Shown here piece by piece: positions 52,464 through 61,866 of a stretch of DNA of 64,000 bases (positions within the stretch are counted from its first letter, which is position 1; every line of letters starts with the position of its first letter). The DNA comes from Microvirga ossetica. Lineage in GTDB: Bacteria > Pseudomonadota > Alphaproteobacteria > Rhizobiales > Beijerinckiaceae. The notes beneath the pieces are model-generated. The model worked only from the letters and a program-made list of their open reading frames with translations, ran no database searches and had not been told where the DNA came from. The DNA lies in assembly GCF_002741015.1 (NCBI RefSeq), contig NZ_CP016617.1, positions 1,116,001 to 1,180,000 of the forward strand. Direction: 5' to 3'. A program made the translations under genes and the position numbers.

Positions 52464-54107
52464 TTAGTGGTTATTCCGCACTACCCGGACTGGTTTTCCT
52501 GCACCTCTTTTTGGGACCTTCGGACGCTTGTCTGCGACACCCTCAGCTCCAATGCCGCGCTCCCTGGCCCAAACAACCACGGCGCTGCGCCGGTTGACCC
52601 CGAGCTTCTGGTACAAGGAGGCGATGTGGTTGCGCACCGTATTGCGGGCGAGCTTGAGCTCTGTCGCAATCTCGGGATCGCTCTTGCCCTGGCAGATGAG
52701 GGTGAGCACCTCACGCTCGCGTGCCGTCAGATCAGCCACACTGGCCGCGGCCTGTGCCGGCCGGGCGGGGTGGCGCATGGCAGCAAGCTTCTCGACCACG
52801 CCCCGGCTGAACCAGGACGCGTCCGCCATCACTGCTTCGATCGCCTTGACGAGCTCCTCCTCCGAGCGCCGGCGGGCGGTAATGTCCTGGAACGAGCACA
52901 GGATGCACGCACGATCGCTCAAGGTGATAATTTCGGCTGACACCAGGCAGTCGATGTATCCGCCGCCTTTCACCCGCAGGCACGCCTCGAAGTCCCTGAC
53001 GGTGCCGGCCTTGGTGAGCTCGGTTTCAAAGCGGCGGCGTTCCTCATCCTCAACCCAGAAGCCGATGTCATCTGCGGGGTAGCCAACCGCGTCCTGGGCC
53101 TGATAGCCGAGTACCCTCGTGAAGGCTTCGTTGACCTCGACAAGCCGATGATCGTCGGCGGTGCTGATCGTGGTCGGCACCGGGGCGAGACGGAAGGCCT
53201 TGGCAAACCGCTCCTCGGAATGGCGCAAGGCCGTCTCAGCCTTGCGGCGCGGCTCCAGGTCAGCGAATGTGAAGAGCATGCAACGGACGTCGCCGACCTC
53301 GATCGGTTGGCCTGCCACCACCACTTGGCGCCCGCCAGGATCGCTCGGCACAGTGAGACAGGCTTCCATTTGAGGAATGGCTTCGCCTGCGCGCAGCCGC
53401 TCGAGAGCAAGGTCCCTACGGTCGGCCCGTTCAAGGACATCAATCTCATAGACGGTTCGGCCCAGCACGTCCTCGCGTTTGTACCCGGTGAGTTCCAGGA
53501 AACCCTCGTTCACCTTGATCAGGCGCAGGTCCGTGAGGCGACAGATGGCGGCGGGCGCCGGGTTGGCCGCAAAGGCCCGCTCGAAGCGCTGCTCGGCCTC
53601 GATTTGTTCGCTGACGTCGTGAACAATGAGAACCAGACAATCTGGATTGCCCGCATGATCAGTGATAACAAGGCTGCGAATGCGGTGGGTGCGATCCCAA
53701 TCCTGGTTGGTTTTGTGGGCCACCACAACCACGACATCGTCGAAGGCCTCGCCGGCGACGACACGGTCGATGGGGTAGCGGCCATGTTCGAGCAGATCGC
53801 TGCTTTGATGCCGCAGGACGAAGTTGTTGCGGTATTCGTCAACAGTTCGGCCGAGTTCGTCAAGGGTCGTGACTCCGTGCATCGCCAGCGCGGCCTCGTT
53901 GGCGTAGGTAATGGTCTGGTCCGGCTCGACCAGGATCACGCCCTCGGTTAGGCCGGCAATGATCTGCTCCAGTTGCGAGCGGTCCGGGGCTTGGTCCTGT
54001 GAGACCCTCTCCGCTCTGTCCTGGATCGCATCAGCGGCACTAGCGGCGCCTATGCGCCTCGGCCGCCGGTCATTGGTACGACCCATGCCTGCATCTGTCC
54101 TTGTCAT
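52464..54107 (-). CDS. PAS-domain LuxR-type response regulator
   Basis: 547 residues with three PAS domains: about 45-165 (IIAGLTEGVILVEPDQTITY), about 175-280 (NPAPAAICRLTDLRLIKVNE) and about 300-420 (LAPVPTTISTADDHRLVEVN). The C-terminal helix-turn-helix (LTAREREVLTLICQGKSDPE, ATELKLARNTVRNHIASLYQ) is LuxR type. It has no receiver domain, so it senses a ligand or redox state directly and then binds DNA. The position next to CsbD and the NepR-EcfG fusion suggests a stress role, as an inference. Confidence 0.82.
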   Translation of the reverse strand: MTRTDAGMGRTNDRRPRRIGAASAADAIQDRAERVSQDQAPDRSQLEQIIAGLTEGVILVEPDQTITYANEAALAMHGVTTLDELGRTVDEYRNNFVLRHQSSDLLEHGRYPIDRVVAGEAFDDVVVVVAHKTNQDWDRTHRIRSLVITDHAGNPDCLVLIVHDVSEQIEAEQRFERAFAANPAPAAICRLTDLRLIKVNEGFLELTGYKREDVLGRTVYEIDVLERADRRDLALERLRAGEAIPQMEACLTVPSDPGGRQVVVAGQPIEVGDVRCMLFTFADLEPRRKAETALRHSEERFAKAFRLAPVPTTISTADDHRLVEVNEAFTRVLGYQAQDAVGYPADDIGFWVEDEERRRFETELTKAGTVRDFEACLRVKGGGYIDCLVSAEIITLSDRACILCSFQDITARRRSEEELVKAIEAVMADASWFSRGVVEKLAAMRHPARPAQAAASVADLTAREREVLTLICQGKSDPEIATELKLARNTVRNHIASLYQKLGVNRRSAVVVWARERGIGAEGVADKRPKVPKRGAGKPVRVVRNNH

Positions 54108-54235
54108 GTGACGGCTCGCTCCGCACTTTCACGCCTCCGAGTTTGCTTTCGTCCTCATGCCCAGAGCTTTTCCACTGGCATGGAAACAGCTTTTGTCTTT
54201 GCTGTGCCGCATTTTTGACGGCGAACCGAAGCGGC

Positions 54236-54264
54236 ATTCGGTAGCAAAAGCCACCAGACTTGAT
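54236..54264. repeat. Dispersed about 29-bp repeat, copy 2
   Basis: Matches positions 4489-4517: ATTCGGTAGCAAA, then CCACCAGACTTGAT here. It lies just before the end of the secreted PRC-barrel gene, which is on the minus strand. Origin unknown. Confidence 0.55.
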
Positions 54265-54272
54265 CTACTTTG

Positions 54273-54818
54273 TCAGGGTCTATTTCTGTCGAAGGCCGGA
54301 GCCGCCTTGAGCTGATCCACGGGGATCGTCACAATGATCTTGCCGGGCGTGAGAACGCGGCTGATCTGCATCTCGCTTCTCGTCTTCTGTCCTTCGGCTG
54401 TGCTCGCAGGCAATCCCTCACTTTGGATTGTTCCGGTCGTTGCCGTCATTCCAACAGGGTCGATCTCAACCGCGTGGACCGGAACCGCAACTGCCCGGCT
54501 GCCAATGCCTGGAGTGCCGCTCACCTTGACGATATAGGCGGCAACCTTGCCGTCATGGTCCAGCACAACGTCCTCGATTTCACCGATGGTCTTGTTGCCG
54601 GTTCCAACGGCATTCAGGCCAATGACATCAGTGAGGCGCAGAACGCCCTGGCTCCCTTCCTGAGTGATGAACCGACTGTCCGCGGGTCGATCATCCTTTG
54701 AACCGGTGGGGGGCTGCGCATTGCCTGCGAGAGGAGCTGGAGGCTGCCCCTGAGCAATGGCTATGGAGGCCAGCAGAGTGGAGGAGAGCAGGCCACTGAC
54801 AAGCAACTTTGTTTTCAT
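54273..54818 (-). CDS. Secreted PRC-barrel protein (3)
   Basis: 181 residues with a Sec signal peptide (LLVSGLLSSTLLASIAIAQG). A PRC-barrel core lies in the middle (GTGNKTIGEIEDVVLDHDGK, VAAYIVKVSGTPGIGSRAVA) and a Thr/Gly-rich tail ends VTIPVDQLKAAPAF. It is an envelope protein of unknown role, distinct from the two PRC-barrel proteins at 26625 and 32132, which have no signal peptide. The start has a GGAGATC. In Methylobacteriaceae such proteins often accompany stress-response genes. Confidence 0.78.
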   Translation of the reverse strand: MKTKLLVSGLLSSTLLASIAIAQGQPPAPLAGNAQPPTGSKDDRPADSRFITQEGSQGVLRLTDVIGLNAVGTGNKTIGEIEDVVLDHDGKVAAYIVKVSGTPGIGSRAVAVPVHAVEIDPVGMTATTGTIQSEGLPASTAEGQKTRSEMQISRVLTPGKIIVTIPVDQLKAAPAFDRNRP

Positions 54819-55088
54819 GGACGATCTCCTTCATGGACGATCTTCCGACGAGCATGTCCGGCTAACGCAGCGGCAGTCGCTTGGTTCTGCTGGGGACTGG
54901 GCTGATCAACCGTAGGCAATCCAGGCTCGTATGAGCCTCGCCCTTACGCGCTTGATCAAGTCTGGAACCGAACATCTAGTCAGCACCGGGTCAAAGTGTA
55001 ACGTAAGCGGATCGAATAAAGGCCCGCTTTGCGCGTAACTGCGGAGCTTGGGATAAGGTCAGCCCAGTGCCAAAAGCGGTCGTTCGCC

Positions 55089-56231
55089 TTAGCTCACCAG
55101 TGGAGCGTCGACTGAGCATACGACGCCTGTATCGGAAAACTCAATCCGCACCTCGCCCGCAAGTTCTTGAGCCAGGCTGCGCTCAATGAGCCGCGTGCCG
55201 AAGCCCCGGCGAACGGGCCGCTGGACGGGGGGCCCTTCCACCTCCTCCCACATCAGATGCAGGCGCTGTGGAGCCTCCGTGCCATCCAGTGCCCAGTGTA
55301 CCCGGATCTGTCCAGTTCCGTTGGAAAGGGCCCCGTATTTCACGGCATTTGTCACCAGTTCCTGGAGCGCCATTGCAAGCGGCAGGGCCATGCGCGGCGG
55401 CACCTGTACGCTCGGGCCCTGCACATGGATCCGGTTTTCGCCGCGGCTGCGGTACGGCTCGACAGCTTGTGCGACAATGTCGTGAAGCGCCACATGCGCC
55501 CAGCTTCGGTCGGTCAGAACATTGTGAACCTGCGACAGCGCGATGAGCCGGCTCTCGATGGCATCCGAGGCATGGTCCAATGAGGGTGCGTTCCGCAGTG
55601 TCTGTGAGGCGATGGACTGCACCGTCGTCAGCGTGTTTTTCACCCGGTGATTGAGCTCGCCGATTAGAAGATCTTTTTCCCTTACGGCCGCTCGCAGCTC
55701 ATCCACGACCCGCAGGCGCTCGATAGCAGCCCCGAGAAGATTAGCGTAGCTACGGAGGAACTCGATGTCCGATTGCGTGAAGATCCGGGGCCTGCGGCTG
55801 TCCACCTGAAGGACACCAAAGGGTGGACGCCCCTTGCTGCTTAGCACCAGCACATTCACGAACGCCTTGACCCCATGCTCCTTCATGAAGTCGTGGTACT
55901 CGAAGCGATCCTCCTCAGCGATGTTCGCCGAGATGACCGCCCCCTCCTTGAGGGTCAGCCCCTCCGGTGAGTTCTCGGCCGCCGTGACACTTACCTCGCC
56001 GATGATTCCTGATCTCCATCCGACGCCCGCACGGACCGTGAAGGTACGACCGTCAGGCAGGAGTTCCATAAGCTTGGCAAGGTCGGTTTCGAGCGCCCGG
56101 CCGATGAGCTCGCAGGCCCTATTCAGGATGTCATCGATGGCCTCGGTCTTGAGCGCGAAGTCCCCAAACTCTGCCAAGACCCGCTGCTGCTCTAGCAACT
56201 CCTCTTGGTCGGCGTCGTTTCGGTGGGTCAT
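55089..56231 (-). CDS. GAF-domain HWE histidine kinase
   Basis: 380 residues without membrane helices. An N-terminal GAF domain (ILNRACELIGRALETDLAKL, GVKAFVNVLVLSSKGRPPFG) is followed by the HWE/HisKA_2 kinase core: phospho-acceptor His in ELNHRVKNTLTTVQSIASQT, N box ELVTNAVKYGALS, and the diagnostic HLMWEEVEGPPV with Trp and Glu, then FGTRLIERSL. HWE kinases feed the PhyR-NepR-EcfG stress pathway in alphaproteobacteria, so this kinase near the NepR-EcfG fusion is a good candidate for its upstream sensor. No partner receiver gene is adjacent. Confidence 0.86.
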   Translation of the reverse strand: MTHRNDADQEELLEQQRVLAEFGDFALKTEAIDDILNRACELIGRALETDLAKLMELLPDGRTFTVRAGVGWRSGIIGEVSVTAAENSPEGLTLKEGAVISANIAEEDRFEYHDFMKEHGVKAFVNVLVLSSKGRPPFGVLQVDSRRPRIFTQSDIEFLRSYANLLGAAIERLRVVDELRAAVREKDLLIGELNHRVKNTLTTVQSIASQTLRNAPSLDHASDAIESRLIALSQVHNVLTDRSWAHVALHDIVAQAVEPYRSRGENRIHVQGPSVQVPPRMALPLAMALQELVTNAVKYGALSNGTGQIRVHWALDGTEAPQRLHLMWEEVEGPPVQRPVRRGFGTRLIERSLAQELAGEVRIEFSDTGVVCSVDAPLVS

Positions 56232-56332
56232 CCTGTTGAGCTTCGCAATGGCAAGAGGATATTCAATTCTCCAAAGGTTCTAGGGTTCCGGATGCCTGAT
56301 GCGTTCCACGAGAGCATTACATCCCGCTGTCC

Positions 56333-56665
56333 GTGGGCCCTTGGACCAGGAATCCCAAGGCCAGTATCGGCTATTGGCGCCTTTTCAGAGATCCGCCGCG
56401 CTTCTGCTCTGATCATCCAGACGGGACCATTGAGGTCGGAAACTGGTTCGGCGTCGATTACCAGGGCAAGGGCTATGCGTCGGAAGCACTTCGAGCGACG
56501 TTGGATCAGATCGCGACTGACCCTGATCTCGCCCACCGCTCATCTTTGCTGAATGTCGACCCGACAATGCGGCCTCAATCAGGCTTTTGGCCAAGACCGG
56601 CTTTCACGCGACAGGCCGTCCAGGCCCTCGCCCTAACCGGATCGAATTTGCCCTCCGGCAAGGAC
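56333..56665 (+). pseudogene. GNAT acetyltransferase, frameshifted
   Basis: The frame from 56333 contains GTIEVGNWFGVDYQGKGYAS, the acetyl-CoA-binding loop of GNAT enzymes, followed by RATLDQIATDPDLAHRSSLL. The ending LAKTGFHATGRPGPRPNRIE lies in another frame, with the shift near 56560, and there is no clear N-terminal start. It is a broken relative of N-acetyltransferases that modify amino acids or ribosomal proteins. The parts would align to one domain if the shift were repaired. Confidence 0.7.
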
Positions 56666-56835
56666 AGGTTTCGGTGGAGCGCGTGCATTGCCAGAGCGAG
56701 CCTGCAAGACTCAGGTCGTCAGCCAGAGCTGCGGGGACACAACAACCGTCTCGATCGCGGCAAGCAGAAAGCCTCTCATGGTTCTGTCTCCGGCCCTAGG
56801 AATGAGGCCGCAGCACAGTCGTCTGCGGTTCGTTA

Positions 56836-57033
56836 CTAAATCGAACAGGACGCCGGATTGGAGCAGTCGGTGTTGCTGCCGCTGGGTTCGAGCAAACACA
56901 CCATAGAGAAGAGGCTGATCTCGGCCACCAGTTCAGCCCCGGTCTGGAACCAGAATGGCGCACTCTCCCGCGGCAGCCCGACCGCCACGAGCGAGAGGAG
57001 AAAAGCAATGGCTGCACCCCACACCAAGATCAA
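56836..57033 (-). CDS. Possible small membrane protein
   Basis: 65 residues from a TTG: ILVWGAAIAFLLSLVAVGLP and FQTGAELVAEISLFSMVCLL, two predicted membrane helices with a short loop. The end is Ser/Cys rich. No family is recognised and the ribosome site is weak (GGGCGG). It lies after the GNAT remnant on the opposite strand. It may be real but is unproven. Confidence 0.35.
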   Translation of the reverse strand: MILVWGAAIAFLLSLVAVGLPRESAPFWFQTGAELVAEISLFSMVCLLEPSGSNTDCSNPASCSI

Positions 57034-57306
57034 AACCGCCCTTGGAATGGGACGCAGATCTTTAGCCCTGTTCAGAGATTGCCGTTGTCAAAATACCAGC
57101 GGCAATCAATGAGGGATCGATCAATGGAAAAGCCCGGGCTGCGGAGCGAATGGCGGGATCCCGTCGCGTCTCCGACCGCACCGTTAAGCCAGTTTAGGGT
57201 GGGACGCAATCTGATCCAATGTGGAACGTAAGCGCCTTGGATGCAGATCACCGGAACGCTCAACATCGCTGGGCATTGCCTCAAACCACGACCCACTTGT
57301 TTAGGG

Positions 57307-57702
57307 ATGACAACAAGTATGTTCGACAATCTGCCCTCAGCGTTGCTTGCACTCTTCCTCGCCTTCTGTGTCCTTTGGCTGATCTGGCAGGTGCTCCGGC
57401 GGCTCCGATCATCTCGCAGAAAGAGGCAAGAGCCCTACAGTGAAGTGCAGCCCGAGCCTCGCACGAGCCACATTGAGTCAGCCCCGCCACAGGCGGCAAG
57501 CACAATCTCCACCATTCCAGATGCGGCTGATGTTCTCGCCCTTAAAGCAGCCATCGACAATCTGGCACGGCAGGTTGCTGCCTTGGAGAAACGTCTGGCA
57601 TCCGGACAAACCGATCCTCAGCCAGCTTCGGCTTCACCGAGCATGAGGACCATTGAGCCGAGATCTGAGCTACCTGCTGTGGCGCCAGACCATCGGATCT
57701 GA
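57307..57702 (+). CDS. Membrane-anchored hypothetical protein
   Basis: 131 residues from MTTSMFDNLPSALLALFLAF with one N-terminal helix ending near LLWQVLRR, then a basic linker (RRLRSSRRKRQ) and a coiled-coil-like segment LALKAAIDNLARQVAALEKR. This is a common layout of small inner-membrane proteins in Hyphomicrobiales, with unknown function. There is no strong ribosome site. The predicted topology puts the C-terminus in the cytosol because of the basic patch after the helix. Confidence 0.5.
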   Translation: MTTSMFDNLPSALLALFLAFCVLWLIWQVLRRLRSSRRKRQEPYSEVQPEPRTSHIESAPPQAASTISTIPDAADVLALKAAIDNLARQVAALEKRLASGQTDPQPASASPSMRTIEPRSELPAVAPDHRI

Positions 57703-57950
57703 GGCAGGTTTGGCCGCTTGGCTGTAATTCTGGCCTGGAACACAGACTTGGTCACCGGCTCGGCCTCAACGTCTGAGGAGCGTTCGGTTTTTGCTCAGAC
57801 CAGGAGGGTCACGACCGCCGTCGGCTGTAACCCCTCTGGTGCTGGCGGTTGGTCCGCAGCATCAACAGATTGCGCTCGTTCTGATACAGATCGCCGTTTC
57901 CAAGCTGATTCACAGGCAAAGCTTGTTCAATCCGCGGCCCTTGAGGAGCC

Positions 57951-58136
57951 TCAGGCTGGCAGGAGGTCAGCTTCACGCACAATGCGCTGAACCGGTCCGC
58001 TTGCGGCTTTGATGCGGTAGAGCGGCTCGCCATCCGGTCCACTCGGAAGCTGGCGCAAGATCTCGTAGATCCCGGCATTCTCGAGAAGCTTCTCGCGCGG
58101 CCGCACAAGCTGGCCGATCTGGAATCTGTGGTCCAT
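57951..58136 (-). CDS. Small conserved hypothetical protein
   Basis: 61 residues starting MDHRFQIGQLVRPREKLLEN after GGAGGAAG: the rest reads AGIYEILRQLPSGPDGEPLY and RIKAASGPVQRIVREADLLP. This is a short beta-rich protein typical of Hyphomicrobiales, probably an SH3-like fold, with no known role. The ribosome site is excellent and decides the start. Confidence 0.65.
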   Translation of the reverse strand: MDHRFQIGQLVRPREKLLENAGIYEILRQLPSGPDGEPLYRIKAASGPVQRIVREADLLPA

Positions 58137-58370
58137 GACACTTCCTCCTGCTCCGCGGGCGTGGTTCTGCTCAGGCAGTCCGCCCATTGATTAAACAACC
58201 GTATGGCTGTGCTCAACGTTCCCAATCCGGAGGGACAGTGCCTTGGATCGGCCGCAGGCACTGTTGCGCCCCTCCGGCTTCACGATGCCGGAGATGATCG
58301 AGTTGAACCGCAAGGTGCAATTGCTGCCTAACGGGATGGCAAAGGCATTGGCTTTGTCACGGGAACTTGA

Positions 58371-58730
58371 ACCCAGCGCAACCAGGGCCGAACCACAACC
58401 AACAACAAGATGGAGATGACGGCAGCCATCAAGGCGCTTGAAGCTGTCCCTCAGGAACTCCCCATTGTGATCCACAGCGACAGCCAGTACGTGATCAAGG
58501 GTGCGACGGAGTGGCTCCGTGGGTGGAAGGCCATGGATTGGCGCAAGGCTGACGGTAAGTCGGTCATGAATCAGGATCTTTGGATGCAGATGGATGCCCT
58601 GATAGCTGGCCGAGAGATGAACTGGATATGGGCGAAGGATCACGCCGGTCATCCTGAGAATGAGCGGGTGGATGGACTGGCAAATGGTGAGGCGCGGAAA
58701 GTGGTTGGTTGGTCGCGGCCCCTCCCGGAA
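58371..58730 (+). pseudogene. rnhA: Ribonuclease HI, truncated fragment
   Basis: The frame TTTNNKMEMTAAIKALEAVP, IVIHSDSQYVIKGATEWLRG, HAGHPENERVDGLANGEARK covers the middle and C-terminal part of RNase HI with three of its four catalytic acidic residues (Glu in KMEMT, Asp in HSDSQ, Asp in RVDGLA). The first 40 residues, with the fourth catalytic Asp, are missing and a stop lies just upstream. The 3' end has no natural stop and reads into the next gene's antisense. It is a nonfunctional piece. Confidence 0.8.
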
Positions 58731-58775
58731 GTTCTCGTCGCCGTCCGAGAGGGGTTATCGTCACTGACCCACGCG

Positions 58776-59549
58776 CTACACCGACAGAAAATCCAGGTCA
58801 CGGGTAGCCACTTCGAACGTGAGCCGGTACTCGCTTACGCCACTCACCGGGAATCCGGTGTCAAGTGGAGCGTCGTCTATCTCATCGAAATCAATAGCAT
58901 CATTCAAGACGGTCAATGCAATGTACTCAATAAACTCCTGCCCAGTGGACGTAGTCTCAACCTCAAAGTCGAACGCAAACACGCCCGTTTCGGAAGTCGG
59001 CTCGAATAGGGTCCCGAGTGCTGCGACGAGTTCCTGCTGGGGCAGGTTCTCAAGCCCATACTGGATGTCGCCAACAGCATCCTCAACTGCGGTAATCAGC
59101 ACCTTGGGTGGGAGGAAATGCAGCTTATCATTGATAGCAAGCCGTCCAATCATCGCGAAGGTTGAGCCCCCAGCATAGAGACTGGCTTCAGGATCATAAC
59201 TGGCATCGAGCTTAATAAGTGATTTGACCAAGGATGCGTCCGCTTTCGCCTGTCCTCGGGTGTAGGCTTCCCCAACATCGTTGGATGCCACATCGTGCTT
59301 GTAGAAGAGGTAGTCTAGGCGGTCTAGCGGGTCCTCAGACTCAGATCCTAATTTCGTAAGACGGGTTTGACTGAGCGGCCTCCCCGAAGACGTCGTGAGA
59401 AGCTACCCTCCAAATTCGCCAGCAGAATAACCTCCACCCCCGTAGTTTCCATAGGTTGGAAGTTCCAAGGCACCCTCCGTGCCTATCGGCAAGACCTCGC
59501 CTGTCGCTGGGTCGACAGGAAACGTTCGCTCCCAGTTGATGTAAGCCAT
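58776..59549 (-). pseudogene. HD-motif (phospholipase-A2-like) protein with in-frame amber codon
   Basis: From an ATG at 59549 with GAGAGGG upstream, the frame reads MAYINWERTFPVDPATGEVL to YGGGGYSAGEFGG, then TAG at 59405-59403 (codon 49), then continues LLTTSSGRPLS, DPLDRLDYLFYKHDVASNDV and on to a natural end at 58776. The motif D-x-x-DYLFYKHD is like the catalytic His-Asp of phospholipase A2-type domains. Only one nonsense mutation breaks it. The uninterrupted 171-residue part after the stop could still be translated from an internal start, but would lack its N-terminus. Confidence 0.6.
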
Positions 59550-59967
59550 CAGGCCCTCTCATGAAAAGTATCACGTGCACTACTGGGACAGCACAACGGA
59601 GCAATATGGCTCGACCATGTCAGCTTGAGCGGAGGAACATCCCTCTCCGGACGGGTGAGCTTCTATGATCTGTGATCAGGATTCTAACCTTAGCTGTTTC
59701 ACAGTAGTGCTGTCGGGTGCGTAGCGTATCACCCGGTGCGGTGTGCTCAGACACCCCAGCGCCCTGGCGGATGTTGCCGACGCAAAGAGCGGTGCCGCGG
59801 CGACGGCTGATAAACTAAGAGTTGTCGTCGATCTGCGACTCATGAGCTCTGTCATGATTTCCTTCAACAGATGGCTTATGCAACATCAGCACAGGGAGAT
59901 GCTATGCGGGCAGCAAGTCGATGATGCGCATGACTGCAACCGTGCTGCCGGTATTTTTGCGGGGTTG
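59550..59967. other. Gene-poor stretch before the IS6 remnant
   Basis: About 420 bases upstream of the amber-interrupted HD-motif gene. Only the doubtful exported frame at 59676 is present. A boundary created by IS6-mediated rearrangement is likely at its right end. Confidence 0.35.
59676..59867 (-). CDS. Possible exported small protein
   Basis: 63 residues: MTELMSRRSTTTLSLSAVAA with a Tat-like twin-Arg followed by a hydrophobic stretch, and a short tail CLSTPHRVIRYAPDSTT. It could be the 5' remnant of an exported protein or a small secreted protein. No family is recognised. Confidence 0.3.
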   Translation of the reverse strand: MKEIMTELMSRRSTTTLSLSAVAAAPLFASATSARALGCLSTPHRVIRYAPDSTTVKQLRLES

Positions 59968-60741
59968 TCACGTTAACCTGGACATGAGATCGAGCGGTGT
60001 AGATGGTCCGGCATGAGCAAACCCGTCAGCTACAGCTACAAACGCCATCGCTTTCCGCCTCAGATTATTGCCCATGCGGTCTGGTTGTATTTCCGGTTTC
60101 CTCTGAGCCTGCGGCTGGTCGAGGAGATGCTGCTCGAGCGCGGCATCGTCGTGTCCTACGAGACCGTCCGGCGATGGGCGCTGAAGTTCGGGCCGGCTTA
60201 CACCCGCCGCCTCAGGCGCAAGGCACCGAGCCGCCACGACATCTGGCAAGAAACACTGGCTGTGGCGAGCCGTTGATCAGGATGGATACGTGCTCGATGA
60301 GGTCGTGCAGACGCGCCGCGATACCAAGGCCGCCAAGCGCTTGCTGAAGCGTCTCTTGCGGAAGCAGGGCTGCCCTCCACGACGGATGATCACCGACAAG
60401 CTCGGCTCATACGCTGCTGCACAGCGTCAGATCATGCCAGAAGTCGAACACCGCTCGCAGAAGAGGCTTAACAACCGAGCGGAAAATTCGCATCTGCCGT
60501 TCCGTCGACGAGAGCGGGTGATGCAAGGCTTTCGGTCGCCCAGGCACCTGCAGCGGTTCATCAGTGTCTTCTCGGCCATCCGCAATCTCTTCGTTTTACC
60601 ACGCTCCCACCGCTCTGCCCTAGCCATGCGTCTGCACCGCCTCAATACCATGGCGGAATGGAAATCTGTGGCCAACATTGCTGCTTGAGCCTCTCCGGCG
60701 ACCAAATCGGACCTCAGTGCGCGTGGTCGCAGTTAACGTGA
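59968..60741. mobile_element. IS6-family element remnant
   Basis: Its ends carry the inverted sequence TCACGTTAAC (59968-59977 and complement 60732-60741). The transposase inside is deleted and frameshifted. The length of 774 bases fits a member of the IS6 family that has lost about 35 bases. The right end abuts an IS110-type element. Confidence 0.65.
60013..60688 (+). pseudogene. IS6-family transposase, deleted and frameshifted
   Basis: The first part (60013-60276) reads RHRFPPQIIAHAVWLYFRFP and ERGIVVSYETVRRWALKFG, and the second (60290-60688) DEVVQTRRDTKAAKRLLKRL, RMITDKLGSYAAAQRQIMPE, VMQGFRSPRHLQRFISVF. Between them, at about 60245, the block with the first catalytic Asp (normally W-H-L-D-E) is deleted by about 34 bases, causing a frameshift. 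The remaining Asp and Glu residues are present. It is inactive. Confidence 0.8.
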
Positions 60742-60816
60742 TGTCGTGGATGGCGCCCTCCACCAGCGTCGACGTGCCAGAATGGGCATGTTGAAGAACC
60801 GGAGAGGATCACTTCC

Positions 60817-61866
60817 ATGTCTGAGATTGCCACGATCGGCCTTGATATCGCAAAGAACGTCTTCCAGCTGCACGCGGTGGACAGGAGTGGAAAGATCGTC
60901 CTGCGCAAGGCGCTGCGGCGCAGCCAGGTGCAGGGGTTCTTCAGCAGGCTGCCGCCTTGCCTGATCGGGATGGAGGCCTGCGCGACGGCTCATCACTGGG
61001 CTCGGACGCTCATGGCTTTCGGGCATGACGTCCGTCTGATCCCGCCCGCCTACGTCAAACCCTATCTGCGCCGGCAGAAGAATGATGCCGCGGACGCGGC
61101 GGCGATCTGTGAGGCCGTCGCGCGGCCGTCGATGCGCTTCGTCCCGGTCAAAAGTCCACAGCAGCAAAGCACTCTCATGCTACACAGAGCCCGCGATCTC
61201 CTGATCGGGCAGCGAACTGCCCTGATCAATGCCTTGCGCGGTCACTTTGCAGAGTTGGGCATCGTGGTGGCGCAAGGCGCTCGCAACACGCGCCAGCTGA
61301 TCGCCTTCCTCCACGAGGAGGCCAATCCAGACTTCCCCGCGGCAGCTCGAACTGCGCTTCAGCCTTTGGCCACGATGCTGCTCGGGATCGAGACGCAGAT
61401 TGCCAAGCTCGATAAGGCCATTCTGGCGGCCCATCGCAGCGATCCGGTCAGCATGAGACTGGCCGCCATCCCCGGCATTGGTCCGATTGTCGCTTCCTGT
61501 CTCGCGGCCAGCGTCCCGGACGCCAGCCTGTTCCAGGGCAGCCGGGAGTTCGCAGCCTATCTCGGCCTCGTGCCGCGGCAGCACTCAACCGGCGGTAAGG
61601 CGAGGCTGGGCTCCATCTCCAAGATGGGCAACCGGCACTTGCGCAAGCTGCTGGTCGTCGGTGCGCACGCTGCGCTCTACAGCATGAAGTCTGGCAAGAC
61701 CAGGACGGCTATGGCTGACTGGGCCCGGTCTCTGCTGGCCAAGAAGCCGTTCAAGGTGGTCGCCGTCGCCTTGGCCAACAAGATGGCCCGGATCGCCTGG
61801 GCGGTGATGGCCAGGAGCACGACTTACGAGCCCGGGAGCAAGGGAGTTGCAGCGTCGGCGGCATAG
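60817..61866 (+). CDS. IS110-family transposase (DEDD)
   Basis: A 349-residue, apparently intact transposase. The RuvC-like DEDD residues are visible in IGLDIAKNVFQLHAVD, IGMEACATAHHWAR and QKNDAADAAAICEAV. The C-terminal Tnp20 part has PGIGPIVASCLAAS and RQHSTGGKARLGSISKMGNR with the catalytic Ser. It cuts and joins DNA guided by a structured RNA encoded by the element, according to recent work on IS110 and IS1111. The start follows GGAGAGG. Confidence 0.9.
   Translation: MSEIATIGLDIAKNVFQLHAVDRSGKIVLRKALRRSQVQGFFSRLPPCLIGMEACATAHHWARTLMAFGHDVRLIPPAYVKPYLRRQKNDAADAAAICEAVARPSMRFVPVKSPQQQSTLMLHRARDLLIGQRTALINALRGHFAELGIVVAQGARNTRQLIAFLHEEANPDFPAAARTALQPLATMLLGIETQIAKLDKAILAAHRSDPVSMRLAAIPGIGPIVASCLAASVPDASLFQGSREFAAYLGLVPRQHSTGGKARLGSISKMGNRHLRKLLVVGAHAALYSMKSGKTRTAMADWARSLLAKKPFKVVAVALANKMARIAWAVMARSTTYEPGSKGVAASAA

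Noticed and set aside
6951..59405. Amber suppression as an explanation of the TAG codons
   Set aside because: One of the TAG-bearing genes (IS5) also has frameshifts, the cases are few, and no suppressor tRNA was seen in the window.
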